From positions 4,402,001-4,466,000 of the forward strand of contig NZ_JAFBCJ010000001.1 of NCBI RefSeq assembly GCF_016907675.1: a DNA stretch of 64,000 bases, written 5' to 3'. The stretch comes from Geodermatophilus bullaregiensis (GTDB lineage: Bacteria; Actinomycetota; Actinomycetes; Mycobacteriales; Geodermatophilaceae). Position numbers and translations under genes: made by a program. Below, piece after piece: positions 14,776 to 25,902 of the stretch. The stretch's first letter is position 1. Every line of letters begins with the position of its first letter. Under the pieces are notes generated by a model. It saw only the letters and a list, made by a program, of their open reading frames with translations, ran no database searches and was not told where the DNA came from.

Positions 14776-17700
14776 ACGGCTTGGGCGGCCAGTGCGGCCG
14801 CCGGGGCGCCGAGCCGGACGACGGCGTCGCCGGGCTGCTCGAGCGTGTCGTCGTGGGTCACGCAGACCACCACCCGGCCGGCCAGCGCCGCCCGCAGGTC
14901 GCGCACGAGCGCCGCGGCGGTGGACGGGTCGAGGTGCGCGGTCGGCTCGTCGAGCAGGACGACGTCGCGGTCGGCCAGCAGGGCACGGGCCGCGGCCAGT
15001 CGCCGCCGCTCGCCGCCGGACAGCGCGGTGCCGCCGGCGCCCACCGGGGTGTCGAGGCCCTCGGGCAGGCCGGCCAGCAGCGGGCCGAGGCCCGCGGCGG
15101 TGAGGGCGGCGGTCATCCGCGCCGCGCCGGCCGGGCCAGCCAGCGCGCCGCGCGGGGCGGCCAGCGCCAGGTTGGCGCGGATGGTCGAGGCGAACACGTG
15201 CGCGTCCTGCGGCAGCCAGGCGGTGCGGGACCGGATCGCCTCGCCGGTCAGCCGGGCGGTGTCGACGCCGCCCAGCGTGTAGCTGCCCCCACGCGGACGG
15301 AGCGCGGCCAGCAGCACCGCGAGGAACGTCGACTTGCCCGCACCCGACGGGCCGCGCACGACCAGCCAGCCGCCGCCGGCGGTCGCCCCGGCGGTGAGGC
15401 CGCGCAGCACGTCGGGGCCGCCGGGCCAGCCGGCGGTGACGTCGGTGACGGCGACCTCGCGCACCGGGGCGGGCGCGGTCAGCGGGTCGGCGGGGTCGGC
15501 CGGCACCGGCGCGGTGAGGACGGCGTGCAGGCGCGCGCGGGCGTCGTCGAGGGCGCCGCGCCGCTGCAGCGCGGTCACGAGGCCGGACAGCGGCTCGGCG
15601 AGCGCGAGCGGCGCCAGCCCGAGGACGGCGACCTCCGGGCCGGCCGACCCCGCGGCGGCACCCACCGCGGTCGCCAGCACCGCGGCCAGGCCGGTGCCCA
15701 GCACGACCAGCCCGGTGCCGAGCGCACCGGCGCGGGCGCCGGTCGCGGCGACCGTGGCGCGGCGGCCGGCGACGGCGGTGAGGTCGGCGGCGGTGGCGGC
15801 CGCGAGGCCGTGCGCCCGCAGGTCGGCCGCGCCCTCGAGCGCCGTGGTGACGTCGCGCAGGGCGCCTACCCGCAGCGCGGCCTCGGCGCGGGCGGCGCCG
15901 GCGTCGACCCGGCGGTGCACGAGCAGCACCAGCCCGGCGGTGGCCAGCAGCACCAGCGCGGCGGCGCCCGCGGCGGCGGGGGAGAGCAGTGCCAGCGCGC
16001 CGAGGGTCAGGGCCGGGACGGTGGCCGCGACCAGCGCCGGCGGGACGACCCGCACCGAGAGGTCCTGCACCAGGCCGACGTCGCCGACCACGCGGGCCAG
16101 CGCGCTGCCCGGAGTCCGGTCGGCCGCCACGCCCTGGGCGGCCAGCGCCCGCCAGACCCGCACGCGCAGGTCGGCGGCCATCCGCAGCGCGGCGTCGTGC
16201 GCGGTCAGCCGCTCGACCCAGCGCAGCGCCGCCCGCCCCAGCCCGAAGGCCCGCACCCCGACGATGGCCACCAGCAGCGTGAGGATCGGCGGCATCTCGG
16301 CGGCCCGCACGATCAGCCAGCCCGACACCGCGGTCAGCGCGACGCCCGCGCCGGCCGACGCCGTGCCGGCCGCGACCGCCCGCACCAGCGCCCGCCGCGG
16401 CCACCCCAGCGCCGCCGTCGTCGCGGTGGTGCCCACCGCGTCCGGGTGCGCGGGATCGGCGGTCTCGTGGCCACCCGGCGCCGACGGCCACGGGACCGCC
16501 GGTCTCGCGGGGGGAGACGCCGGGGAGGCGGGGACGCCGAGGTCGACCGCGCGGTCGGCGAGGGCGGCCAGCGCCGGGTCGTGGGTGACCAGCAGGACGG
16601 TGACGGTACCGCGCAGGCCGGCGAGGACGGCGGCGACGCGGGCGGCCGAGGCCTCGTCGAGGTGTGCGGTCGGCTCGTCGAGCAGCAGCAGGCGGGCGCC
16701 GCGCCGGATGCGCACCAGCGCCCGGGCCACCGCGACCCGCTGCAGCTCGCCGGGGGAGAGGGTGGCGCAGTCGCGGCCGGCCAGGGCGGTCGCGCCGACG
16801 AGCGCCAGCGCCTCGACGACGAACGCCTCGGCCACCACCGCGTCCACGCCGGGACCGGGTGCGGCGTGCCGGCGCAGCTCGTCGGCGACGGTGGGCGCCG
16901 TCGTCCGGGGGTGCTGGGGCACCAGCGCGACGCCGCCGGCGGGCACGCCGGTGACCGTGCCGGTGACCTCCGCTGCGGGGTCGAGCGCGCCGGTGAGCGC
17001 GGCGAGCAGCGTCGACTTGCCCGAGCCGCTGGCACCGCGGAGCACGACCAGCTCGCCGGGCCGCAGCACGAGGTCGGTCGGCGGCAGGGCGGGGCGCGTG
17101 CGGCCGGGGTGGCGCACGGACAGCCCGGTGACGGCGACGTCGGCGCCGCGCGGGTCGTCGCCGTCCACCGCCGGGGCGGGGGTCCCGGCGGGTGCGGCCA
17201 GCACGGCCCGCGCCTCGGTGGCGGCGAGTGTCGCGGCCTCGCCGGCGTGGTGAGCGGCGCCGAGCGCGCGCAGCGGCGCGAACGCCTCGGGCGCGAGCAG
17301 CAGCGCGGTCAGCCCGACGGCGAGCGCCAGGTCCCCGTGCACCAGCCGCAGGCCCACGGTGACCGCGACCAGCGCCACCGACAGCGTGGCCACCAGCTCC
17401 AGCACCAGCGCGGAGAGGAACGCCAGCCGCAGCGTGGCCAGAGTGCGGCGCCGCGAGGCCTCCCCGAGCTCGGCGAGCGCGGCCACCTGGTCGGCGGCCC
17501 GGCCGAGGCCGACCAGCACGGGCAGCCCGCGGACCAGCTCGGCGACGTGCGCGGCCAGCCGGTCCAGCGCGCGGGCGGCGCCGGTGGTGCCGTCCCGGGT
17601 GGCCAGCCCGACCAGCGCCAGGAACAGCGGCACCAGCGGCAGCGTGACCGCGACCAGCCCGGCCGAGAGCGGGTCGGTGACGGCGAGGACGACGAGCAGC

Positions 17701-18143
17701 ACCGGCGGGACGACGAGCGTCTGCGCCAGCGCCGGCAGGTGGCCGGCCAGGCCGGGCGCGAGGTCGGCCAGCCGCGTGGTGGCCAGCACCGCGGCCGGGG
17801 CCGGCCCGCCCGCGGCGGCGACCGCGGCGGGCGAGGCGGCCAGCCGGTCGAGCAGCGCGCGGCGCAGCCCGTCCTCGGCGCGGCGGGCGTCGCGGGCGGC
17901 GGCGAGGTCGCCGAGGGTGCCGGCGAGGGCGCGCAGCGCGGCACCGGCGGCGGCCACGGCCAGCGCGGGGAGCACCGCGCCGTCGGCGTACCCGGCGGCC
18001 CGGGCGACCGCGTGCGCGAGGCCGGCGGCCAGCAGCACCAGCCCCGCCGTCGACCCGAGCGCGGCGGCCGCCGCCCGGGCCAGCGCGCCGGTCAGCCCCG
18101 GCACCCCGGCCAGCGGCGCCAGCGGCCCCCGGGCGCCGCTCAT
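14772..18143 (-). CDS. cydDC: CydDC fusion: thiol-exporting ABC transporter for cytochrome bd assembly
   Basis: A single 1123-residue polypeptide joins CydD (about 1-560) and CydC (570-1123), normally separate subunits. Each half has six hydrophobic segments and an ATPase. First half: RGASGSGKST (about 372), LSPGELQRVAVARAL and LLLLDEPTAHLDE. Second half: RGPSGAGKST (about 934), LSGGERRRLAAARAL and VVLLDEPTAHLDP. In other bacteria CydDC exports glutathione or cysteine and is needed for haem insertion into cytochrome bd. Actinobacteria lack glutathione, so cysteine or haem-linked transport is more likely here. The ATG overlaps the cydB stop (ATGA). Last gene of cydA-cydB-cydDC. Confidence 0.93.
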   Translation of the reverse strand: MSGARGPLAPLAGVPGLTGALARAAAAALGSTAGLVLLAAGLAHAVARAAGYADGAVLPALAVAAAGAALRALAGTLGDLAAARDARRAEDGLRRALLDRLAASPAAVAAAGGPAPAAVLATTRLADLAPGLAGHLPALAQTLVVPPVLLVVLAVTDPLSAGLVAVTLPLVPLFLALVGLATRDGTTGAARALDRLAAHVAELVRGLPVLVGLGRAADQVAALAELGEASRRRTLATLRLAFLSALVLELVATLSVALVAVTVGLRLVHGDLALAVGLTALLLAPEAFAPLRALGAAHHAGEAATLAATEARAVLAAPAGTPAPAVDGDDPRGADVAVTGLSVRHPGRTRPALPPTDLVLRPGELVVLRGASGSGKSTLLAALTGALDPAAEVTGTVTGVPAGGVALVPQHPRTTAPTVADELRRHAAPGPGVDAVVAEAFVVEALALVGATALAGRDCATLSPGELQRVAVARALVRIRRGARLLLLDEPTAHLDEASAARVAAVLAGLRGTVTVLLVTHDPALAALADRAVDLGVPASPASPPARPAVPWPSAPGGHETADPAHPDAVGTTATTAALGWPRRALVRAVAAGTASAGAGVALTAVSGWLIVRAAEMPPILTLLVAIVGVRAFGLGRAALRWVERLTAHDAALRMAADLRVRVWRALAAQGVAADRTPGSALARVVGDVGLVQDLSVRVVPPALVAATVPALTLGALALLSPAAAGAAALVLLATAGLVLLVHRRVDAGAARAEAALRVGALRDVTTALEGAADLRAHGLAAATAADLTAVAGRRATVAATGARAGALGTGLVVLGTGLAAVLATAVGAAAGSAGPEVAVLGLAPLALAEPLSGLVTALQRRGALDDARARLHAVLTAPVPADPADPLTAPAPVREVAVTDVTAGWPGGPDVLRGLTAGATAGGGWLVVRGPSGAGKSTFLAVLLAALRPRGGSYTLGGVDTARLTGEAIRSRTAWLPQDAHVFASTIRANLALAAPRGALAGPAGAARMTAALTAAGLGPLLAGLPEGLDTPVGAGGTALSGGERRRLAAARALLADRDVVLLDEPTAHLDPSTAAALVRDLRAALAGRVVVCVTHDDTLEQPGDAVVRLGAPAAALAAQAV

Positions 18144-19159
18144 GCCGCCACCTGCGCCGGGGCGTCGTCGTGCTCCGGCTCGGCAGTGAGGCGGCGGCGG
18201 AACACCCAGTAGGTCCAGGCCTGGTAGGCCAGCACCACCGGCAGGCCGACGGCGGCCACCCAGGTCATGACGGTGAGCGTGTAGTCGCTGACCGAGGCCT
18301 GCGCGATGGTGACGTCGAACGCCGGGTCGATCGTCGAGGGGACCACCACCGGGTAGGCCGCGCCGAACAGCGTGGCCGCCGAGGCCAGCAGCACCGTGGC
18401 CCAGCCGGCGAAGGCCTGCCCCTCGCGGTCGAGCCGGACGCGGGTCCAGGTGACGACGACGGCCAGCGCGGCGACCAGCCACAGCAGCCCGGTGACCAGC
18501 GTGCCCGAGCGCAGCTGCACCAGCCCGGCCCACGCCAGCAGCGGCACCGCGCCGAGGGGCGACCAGCGCAGCGCGAACGCCCGCGCCCGCAGCCGCAGCG
18601 GGCCGTCGGTCTTCAGCGCCAGGAACAGCGCGCCGTGCACCAGCGAGTAGGCGACGACGGCGACCGCGCCGAGCAGCGACGACCAGCCGAGCCCCGCGAA
18701 CGCGCCGCCGACCCGGGTGCCGTCACCGTCGATCGGCAGGCCGAGCGTGGTCGCGCCCAGCGCGGCGCCGATGCCGGCCGCCGCGACCAGCGAGCCGCCG
18801 GTGATGACGCGGGTCCAGGCCGCGTCCCAGCGCGGGTCGTGCGAGCCGTGCCGCCACTCGAAGGCCACCGCCCGCACGATCAGGCCGAGCAGCACGACGA
18901 CGAAGGGCAGGTACAGCGCCGGCAGCCAGGTGGCGTACCAGCCGGGGAAGGCGGCGAACACCGCGCCGGTGGCGGTGATCAACCAGACCTCGTTGCCGTC
19001 CCAGACCGGGCCGATGGTGCGCAGCATCAGGTGCCGGTCGGCCGTCCGCCGGCCGAGCACCGGCAGCAGCGCGGCGACGCCGAAGTCGAAGCCCTCGAGC
19101 AGCAGGAAGCCGGTCCACAGCACCGCGACGGCGGCGAACCACAGGGTCTGCAGGTCCAT
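18140..19159 (-). CDS. cydB: Cytochrome bd ubiquinol/menaquinol oxidase subunit II
   Basis: A membrane protein (339 aa, about eight or nine helices) that pairs with CydA in the high-affinity terminal oxidase. The N-terminus has LLEGFDFGVAALLP (about 19-33), then GPVWDGNEVWLITATGAVFAAFPGWYA (46-72), the most conserved CydB stretch. It starts 11 bases after the cydA stop, and ATGA overlap couples it to cydDC. Confidence 0.95.
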   Translation of the reverse strand: MDLQTLWFAAVAVLWTGFLLLEGFDFGVAALLPVLGRRTADRHLMLRTIGPVWDGNEVWLITATGAVFAAFPGWYATWLPALYLPFVVVLLGLIVRAVAFEWRHGSHDPRWDAAWTRVITGGSLVAAAGIGAALGATTLGLPIDGDGTRVGGAFAGLGWSSLLGAVAVVAYSLVHGALFLALKTDGPLRLRARAFALRWSPLGAVPLLAWAGLVQLRSGTLVTGLLWLVAALAVVVTWTRVRLDREGQAFAGWATVLLASAATLFGAAYPVVVPSTIDPAFDVTIAQASVSDYTLTVMTWVAAVGLPVVLAYQAWTYWVFRRRLTAEPEHDDAPAQVAA

Positions 19160-19170
19160 GGTCGTGCTCC

Positions 19171-20742
19171 TCAGTACGCGAAGGAGAGGACGTCGTCGTC
19201 GGCGCGGTCGGCGTCGGGACGCCCGTCGTCGTCCCCGTGCGACCGGTCGCTGCCGACGGCCGGTGGGGTGGGGGTGGTGTCGCCGGTGGTGACGCCGCGG
19301 CGGACCAGCCGGGTGACGAGGAACAGCTCGACCACGGCGAGCGCCCCGTAGAGCAGCGTCAGGCTGACCAGCGAGGTCCAGACCTCGGCGGCGCCGATGC
19401 CGGGGGAGACGGCCTGGGCGGTGAAGAAGTACACCTGCTCGCCGACCGGCACGTCCGGGTTCGGGTGGACCACGAAGGGCTGGCGGCCCATCTCGGTGAA
19501 CACCCACCCGGTCGCGTTGGCGACGAACGGTGCGCCGACGGCCAGCAGCGAGCCGTAGACGCCGATCCGTGACGTCGGCACCCGGCCGCGGCGGGTCGAC
19601 CAGAGGGCGTAGGCGGCCACGCCGGCCGAGACCGCACCCATGCCGATCATGAGCCGGAAGCTCCAGTACGTCACCGCCAGCACCGGCGTGTAGTCGATGG
19701 GCTGGCCGGCCCGGTCGCCGAAGGACGGGTCGTCGGGGTAGGTCTCGCCGTAGACCTCGGAGTACTGCTCCTGCAGCTCGTCCACCCCGGGGACGGCGGT
19801 GGAGAAGTCGCCGTGCGCGAGGAAGGACAGCAGCCCCGGGACGGTGTAGCTGTGCACGTCGTCGCACTCGTTGCTGCCGAGCTTGGCCCACGCGAAGACC
19901 GAGAACGGCGCCGGCGCCTCGGTCTCGCAGAGCGCCTCGGCCGAGCTCATCTTCAGCGGCTGCTGCTGGTACATGAGCTTGCCCTGCCAGTCGCCGGTGA
20001 CGGCGACCAGCACGAACGCGGCCAGCGAGACGAACCCGCCGAGGCGCACCGAGCGGCGCCACACCGACTGGTCGACGTCGGTCGTGGACCGGCCGGCCAG
20101 CGTCCTCCGGCGCAGCTGCCACAGGCCGATGCCGACCAGCAGCGCGCCGGCCACCACGAGCGCCGCGACGACGGCGTGGCTGAAGGCGGCCAGGGCGGTG
20201 TTGTTGGTCAGGACGGCGAGGAAGTCGACCTGCTGCGGGCGCCCGTCCTCGCCGACGACGACGCCGACCGGGTGCTGCATCCACGAGTTGGCCGCGATGA
20301 TGAAGTACGCGCTGACGATCGAACCGGCGACCGCGGCCCACAGCGACGCGAGGTGCAGCTTCTTCGGGATGCGGCCCCAGCCGAAGATCCACAGGCCCAG
20401 GAACGTCGACTCGAGGAAGAAGGCGAGCAGCGCCTCGAGCGCGAGCAGCGAGCCGAAGACGTCGCCGACGAAGCGCGAGTACTCGCTCCAGGCCAGGCCG
20501 AACTGGAACTCCTGCACCAGCCCGGTGGCCACGCCGAGGACGAAGTTGACCAGGTAGATGCGGCCCCAGAAGCGGGTCATGCGCAGCCACTCGGGCTTGC
20601 CAGTGCGCACCCACATGGTGTGCATGACGGCGACCAGGATCCCCAGGCCGATGGTCAGCGGGACCATCAGGAAGTGGTAGACGGTCGTGATGCCGAACTG
20701 CCAACGGGCGATGTCCAGCACGTCGAGGTCCAGGACGTCCAC
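19171..20742 (-). CDS. cydA: Cytochrome bd oxidase subunit I
   Basis: The catalytic subunit (523 aa), binding haems b558, b595 and d, which oxidises menaquinol and reduces oxygen without proton pumping. Seen: ARWQFGITTVYHFLMVPLTIG with the haem His (about residue 23), GLVQEFQFGLAWSEYSRFVGD (75-96), ALLAFFLESTFLGLWIFGW (103-122), ANSWMQHPVG (148-157), and GWVFTEMGRQPFVV (the GxxxxExGRQPW signature, about 413). The GTG start has GAGGAGCAGG just upstream. The promoter region holds three BlaI-type palindromes shared with the divergent blaI gene, so low-oxygen or stress control through BlaI is likely. Confidence 0.96.
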   Translation of the reverse strand: MDVLDLDVLDIARWQFGITTVYHFLMVPLTIGLGILVAVMHTMWVRTGKPEWLRMTRFWGRIYLVNFVLGVATGLVQEFQFGLAWSEYSRFVGDVFGSLLALEALLAFFLESTFLGLWIFGWGRIPKKLHLASLWAAVAGSIVSAYFIIAANSWMQHPVGVVVGEDGRPQQVDFLAVLTNNTALAAFSHAVVAALVVAGALLVGIGLWQLRRRTLAGRSTTDVDQSVWRRSVRLGGFVSLAAFVLVAVTGDWQGKLMYQQQPLKMSSAEALCETEAPAPFSVFAWAKLGSNECDDVHSYTVPGLLSFLAHGDFSTAVPGVDELQEQYSEVYGETYPDDPSFGDRAGQPIDYTPVLAVTYWSFRLMIGMGAVSAGVAAYALWSTRRGRVPTSRIGVYGSLLAVGAPFVANATGWVFTEMGRQPFVVHPNPDVPVGEQVYFFTAQAVSPGIGAAEVWTSLVSLTLLYGALAVVELFLVTRLVRRGVTTGDTTPTPPAVGSDRSHGDDDGRPDADRADDDVLSFAY

Positions 20743-20787
20743 GGCACCTGCTCCTCACACCGGCGCGACCCTCGGCCGACGCCTCCT

Positions 20788-20826
20788 TTCTACGCTCCGT
20801 AGAACAACTTCTCTACGTCTCGTAGA
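20788..20826. promoter_or_regulatory. Two BlaI-type palindromic operators in the cydA-blaI gap
   Basis: TTCTACG-CTC-CGTAGAA (20788-20804) is a perfect 7-3-7 palindrome. TCTACG-TCT-CGTAGA (20812-20826) is a second one, 24 bases away centre to centre (just over two helical turns). They lie 46-84 bases before the cydA GTG. The CTACGNNNCGTAG core is of the same kind as BlaI/MecI half-sites (TAC..GTA). Confidence 0.75.
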
Positions 20827-20878
20827 AGACGTCGGCGTGAGGTGCGCGACAGGGTCCGTGCGCCGGCGCGGAGGTCCG

Positions 20879-20895
20879 TTCTACGCTGGGTAGAA
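20879..20895. promoter_or_regulatory. Third BlaI-type operator, close to blaI
   Basis: TTCTACGCTGGGTAGAA repeats the operator pattern with one imperfect inner base pair. It lies 20 bases before the blaI GTG, so it is well placed for autorepression. Confidence 0.7.
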
Positions 20896-20914
20896 AGCGA
20901 CCGGAGGAGGAGCC

Positions 20915-21274
20915 GTGGCGTCACTGGGCGACCTGGAGCGCGCCGTCATGGACCACCTGTGGGCCGCCGACGGCGCGGTGGCGGCAGCCGAGCTGCGCGA
21001 CGCCCTGGCCGACCGCGGCCTGGCGCTGACCACCGTGCACACCGTGCTCTCCCGGCTGGAGGGCAAGGGCTTCGTCGCGCACGACGACGCCCGGCCGCGC
21101 CGGTTCCGCCCGACGGCCAGCCGCGAGCAGCACGCGGCCGAGCTGATGCACGAGGTCCTCGGCCGCTCCGGCGACCGGCAGGCGGTGCTGGCCCGCTTCG
21201 TCGGCGGCGTCGACCCCGAGGAGGCCCGCCTGCTGCGGCAGTTGCTCGGCGAGACGGCGCCGGACGCCGGCTGA
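20915..21274 (+). CDS. BlaI/MecI/CopY-family transcriptional repressor
   Basis: A 119-residue dimeric winged-helix repressor: LGDLERAVMDHLWA, LTTVHTVLSRLEGKGFVAHD (recognition helix and wing, about 38-58), and a C-terminal dimer region (75-115) where BlaR1/M56-type proteases usually cleave. GTG start with GGAGGAGGAG upstream. Next gene encodes the M56 protease one base after the stop, the classic blaI-blaR1 pairing. No beta-lactamase gene is in sight. The gene shares a promoter region and three palindromes with cydABDC, so a respiratory role is inferred, as reported for the mycobacterial BlaI homologue. Confidence 0.93.
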   Translation: MASLGDLERAVMDHLWAADGAVAAAELRDALADRGLALTTVHTVLSRLEGKGFVAHDDARPRRFRPTASREQHAAELMHEVLGRSGDRQAVLARFVGGVDPEEARLLRQLLGETAPDAG

Positions 21275-21275
21275 C

Positions 21276-22208
21276 GTGCTGCCCGCGACCGCCGCGGCGC
21301 TCGCGGTCCTCGCCGCGCTGCTGGCCTGGCCGGTGCCGGCGCTGCTCGGCCGCGCCCGGTGGCCGCGGCGCGACCCGCTCGTGGCACTGGTCTGCTGGCA
21401 GGCGATCGGCCTGGCCGGCGGGCTGTCGATCATCGGCGCGCTGCTCGTGCACGGCCTGGCGCCGTGGGGCCACTCGCTGCCGGAGGCCGGCTGGGCGGTG
21501 CTGACCGGGAACCCGTCGGAGGGCGCGGTGCGGGGTGACCACTGGGTCGCGCTCACGCTGGCCGGCGTCCTGGCCGCGGAGCTGCTCGGCGTCCTCGCGC
21601 TGTCGTGGGTGCGCACCGCCCGCACCCGCCGCCGGCACCGGGAGCTGCTCGAGCTGGTGGTCCGGCCCGCACCGGCCGCGCCGGACGCGCGGCTGCTCGA
21701 GCACCCCGCGCCGGTGGCGTTCTGCATCCCCGGCGCCCGCCCGCTGCTGGTGCTGTCCTCGGGCATGGTGGCCGAGCTCGACGACGACCAGCTGGCCGCC
21801 GTCGTCGCGCACGAGCGGGCCCACCTGGCCGAGCACCACCACCTGTACCTGCTGCCGTTCGTGGCGTGGGAGGCGGCGCTGCCGGTGCTGCCCGCGGCCG
21901 CCCGCGCGCACGCCGCCGTCCGGGAGCTGGTGGAGATGCGCGCCGACGACCGTGCGCTGAGGTCGCTGCGGGGCCCCGAGCCGCGGCGCACGCTCGCGCG
22001 GGCGATCGTGACGGCGGCCGGCGCGGCGGGGGGCGGGCAGGTGCCCAGCAGCGCGCTCGCCGTCGCCGGTGCCGCGGTGCGCGAGCGCGTCGTCCGGCTG
22101 CTCGCGCCGCCCCCGCCCCTGCCGGCTGCCGCCCGGGCCGCCGCCCTGGCCTGCGCCGGCCTGCTGCTGCTCGTCCCGACCGTCCTGCTCCTGGCTCCCG
22201 CCCTCTGA
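21276..22208 (+). CDS. M56-family membrane metallopeptidase (BlaR1-like without sensor domain)
   Basis: A 310-residue membrane zinc protease. Helices lie at about 2-20, 33-53, 85-105 and 290-308, and the cytoplasmic zinc motif VVAHERAHLAEHHHL (HERAH, about residues 178-182) marks the peptidase domain. It lacks the large extracellular penicillin-binding domain of BlaR1/MecR1, so it does not sense beta-lactams that way. Probable role: cleave the co-encoded BlaI when an unknown membrane or redox signal is present. Start GTG one base after the blaI stop. Confidence 0.9.
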   Translation: MLPATAAALAVLAALLAWPVPALLGRARWPRRDPLVALVCWQAIGLAGGLSIIGALLVHGLAPWGHSLPEAGWAVLTGNPSEGAVRGDHWVALTLAGVLAAELLGVLALSWVRTARTRRRHRELLELVVRPAPAAPDARLLEHPAPVAFCIPGARPLLVLSSGMVAELDDDQLAAVVAHERAHLAEHHHLYLLPFVAWEAALPVLPAAARAHAAVRELVEMRADDRALRSLRGPEPRRTLARAIVTAAGAAGGGQVPSSALAVAGAAVRERVVRLLAPPPPLPAAARAAALACAGLLLLVPTVLLLAPAL

Positions 22209-22246
22209 GCCGTGTGCCCTCCCACGGAGGTGCGCGACGGGGAGCG

Positions 22247-23143
22247 TCAGCGGGTGGGCAGGGCCGCGGGGAAGTCGACGCCGGTGAGCTCGGCCGACGC
22301 CGTCCAGAGCCGGGCCGCGGTCTCCAGGTCGCTGGCCGCGGCGGTGCGCCCGACCAGCGTCGGGTACCCGCGCACCTCCATCGGCCCGTCCGGGCCGGCG
22401 TAGCTGCCGCCGGGCAGGTCGGCGGTGGCGGCGAACAGGGTGGGCAGGGCGCCCTGCTCGGCGGGCTGGGCGACCACCCGGTTGCCCACGGCCATGAGCG
22501 CGTCCTTGACCCGGTTCTCGGTCCGGCTCTGCAGGTTGGTCGCCGACCAGCCCGGGTGGGCGGCGAGTGCGCGCACCGGCGAGCCGGCCGCGGTCAGCCG
22601 GCGCTGCAGCTCGAGGGTGAACAGCAGGTTGGCCAGCTTGGACTGGCCGTAGGCGCGCTCGGGGGAGTACCGGCGGCGCTCCCAGTTGAGGTCGGCGAGG
22701 TCGATCCGGCCCGTCCGGTGCGCTGTCGACGACAGCGTCACCACCCGGTCGGTGACCTGCGGCAGCAGCAGGTTGGTCAGCGCGAAGTGGCCGAGGTGGT
22801 TGGTCCCGAGCTGCAGCTCGAAGCCGTCGGCGGTGCGCCCGGCCGGCACCATCATGATCCCGGCGTTGTTCACGAGGACGTCGAGCGGACCGCTCCAGGC
22901 GTGCGCGAAGGCGCGCACCGAGGAGAGGTCGGCGAGGTCCAGCCGGCGGACCTCGACCTCCCCGGGCAGGCCGGCGGCGGCGCGCGCACCCCGGCCGGGG
23001 TCGCGGACGGCGAGCACGACGCGCGCGCCGGCCTCGGCGAGGGCCCGCGCGGTGGCCAGGCCCAGCCCGCTCGTCGCGCCGGTGACGACGACCGTGCGGC
23101 CGGTCTGGTCGGGGATGTCGGCGGTGGTCCAGCGACTGGTCAT
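22247..23143 (-). CDS. Short-chain dehydrogenase/reductase
   Basis: A 298-residue classical-type SDR resembling retinol dehydrogenase/protochlorophyllide reductase-like members. It has the cofactor motif TGATSGLGLATA (about 21-32), NNAG (about 96), and the catalytic Tyr-Lys pair in YGQSKLANLL (about 168). NADP preference is suggested by Arg after beta-2 (VRDPGRGA). Substrate unknown. The ATG at 23143 is used because it directly precedes the cofactor fold, although upstream sequence stays open. Monocistronic. Confidence 0.9.
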   Translation of the reverse strand: MTSRWTTADIPDQTGRTVVVTGATSGLGLATARALAEAGARVVLAVRDPGRGARAAAGLPGEVEVRRLDLADLSSVRAFAHAWSGPLDVLVNNAGIMMVPAGRTADGFELQLGTNHLGHFALTNLLLPQVTDRVVTLSSTAHRTGRIDLADLNWERRRYSPERAYGQSKLANLLFTLELQRRLTAAGSPVRALAAHPGWSATNLQSRTENRVKDALMAVGNRVVAQPAEQGALPTLFAATADLPGGSYAGPDGPMEVRGYPTLVGRTAAASDLETAARLWTASAELTGVDFPAALPTR

Positions 23144-23232
23144 GCCCGGCCCAACGCGGGCCGGGGCGATCCCGTGCCGGGTCGGGCCGGCGTCTGCTCC
23201 CGGACCCGGCTGCTCGTCCGACCGTGCTGCTG

Positions 23233-23582
23233 TCACCGGCGTTCCGAGGCGAGCGCGAGGGCCACGAGCGCCGTTCCCGCGGCGGCGCCGCCGCTGACCC
23301 GGGCCGCCCGGCCGTACCGGGCCGACCGCAGCAGCGGCACCATGCTCGCCGCGTGCAGCCCGTCGACGGCGGCGGCGGCGCGCAGGACGGCCGGCCGGGG
23401 GGCGGCCAGCACCGCCGCGTGCTGCACCAGCAGCCGGGCGCCGAGCAGCCGGGCCACCCACAGCCGGCTCGACGGGTAGGTGGGCGCCACCGCGTCGGCC
23501 ACCTGCCGCGGGCGGGTCACCAGCGCCAGGCCGGCGCCCACGCCGGCAGCGGCCAACGACCGGGTGCCGAGGGTGCGGCCTG

Positions 23583-23586
<4 letters not shown>
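23233..23586 (-). CDS. Small membrane-associated hypothetical protein at end of the copper operon
   Basis: A 117-residue Ala/Arg-rich protein with three weakly hydrophobic stretches (about 10-25, 45-65, 92-112). No known domain recognised. Its ATG overlaps the copA stop codon (ATGA), so it is translated with the copper ATPase. The link with copper is by position only. Similar small proteins occur in actinobacteria as unannotated reading frames. Confidence 0.6.
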
Positions 23587-25892
<2,306 letters not shown>

Positions 25893-25902
25893 GGGGTCCT
25901 CC

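Noticed and set aside
14781..18212. Very long open frame opposite cydDC (over 1100 codons)
   Set aside because: It is rich in Gly, Arg, Gln, His and Ala without any domain, and is explained by GC-rich third positions of cydDC on the other strand.
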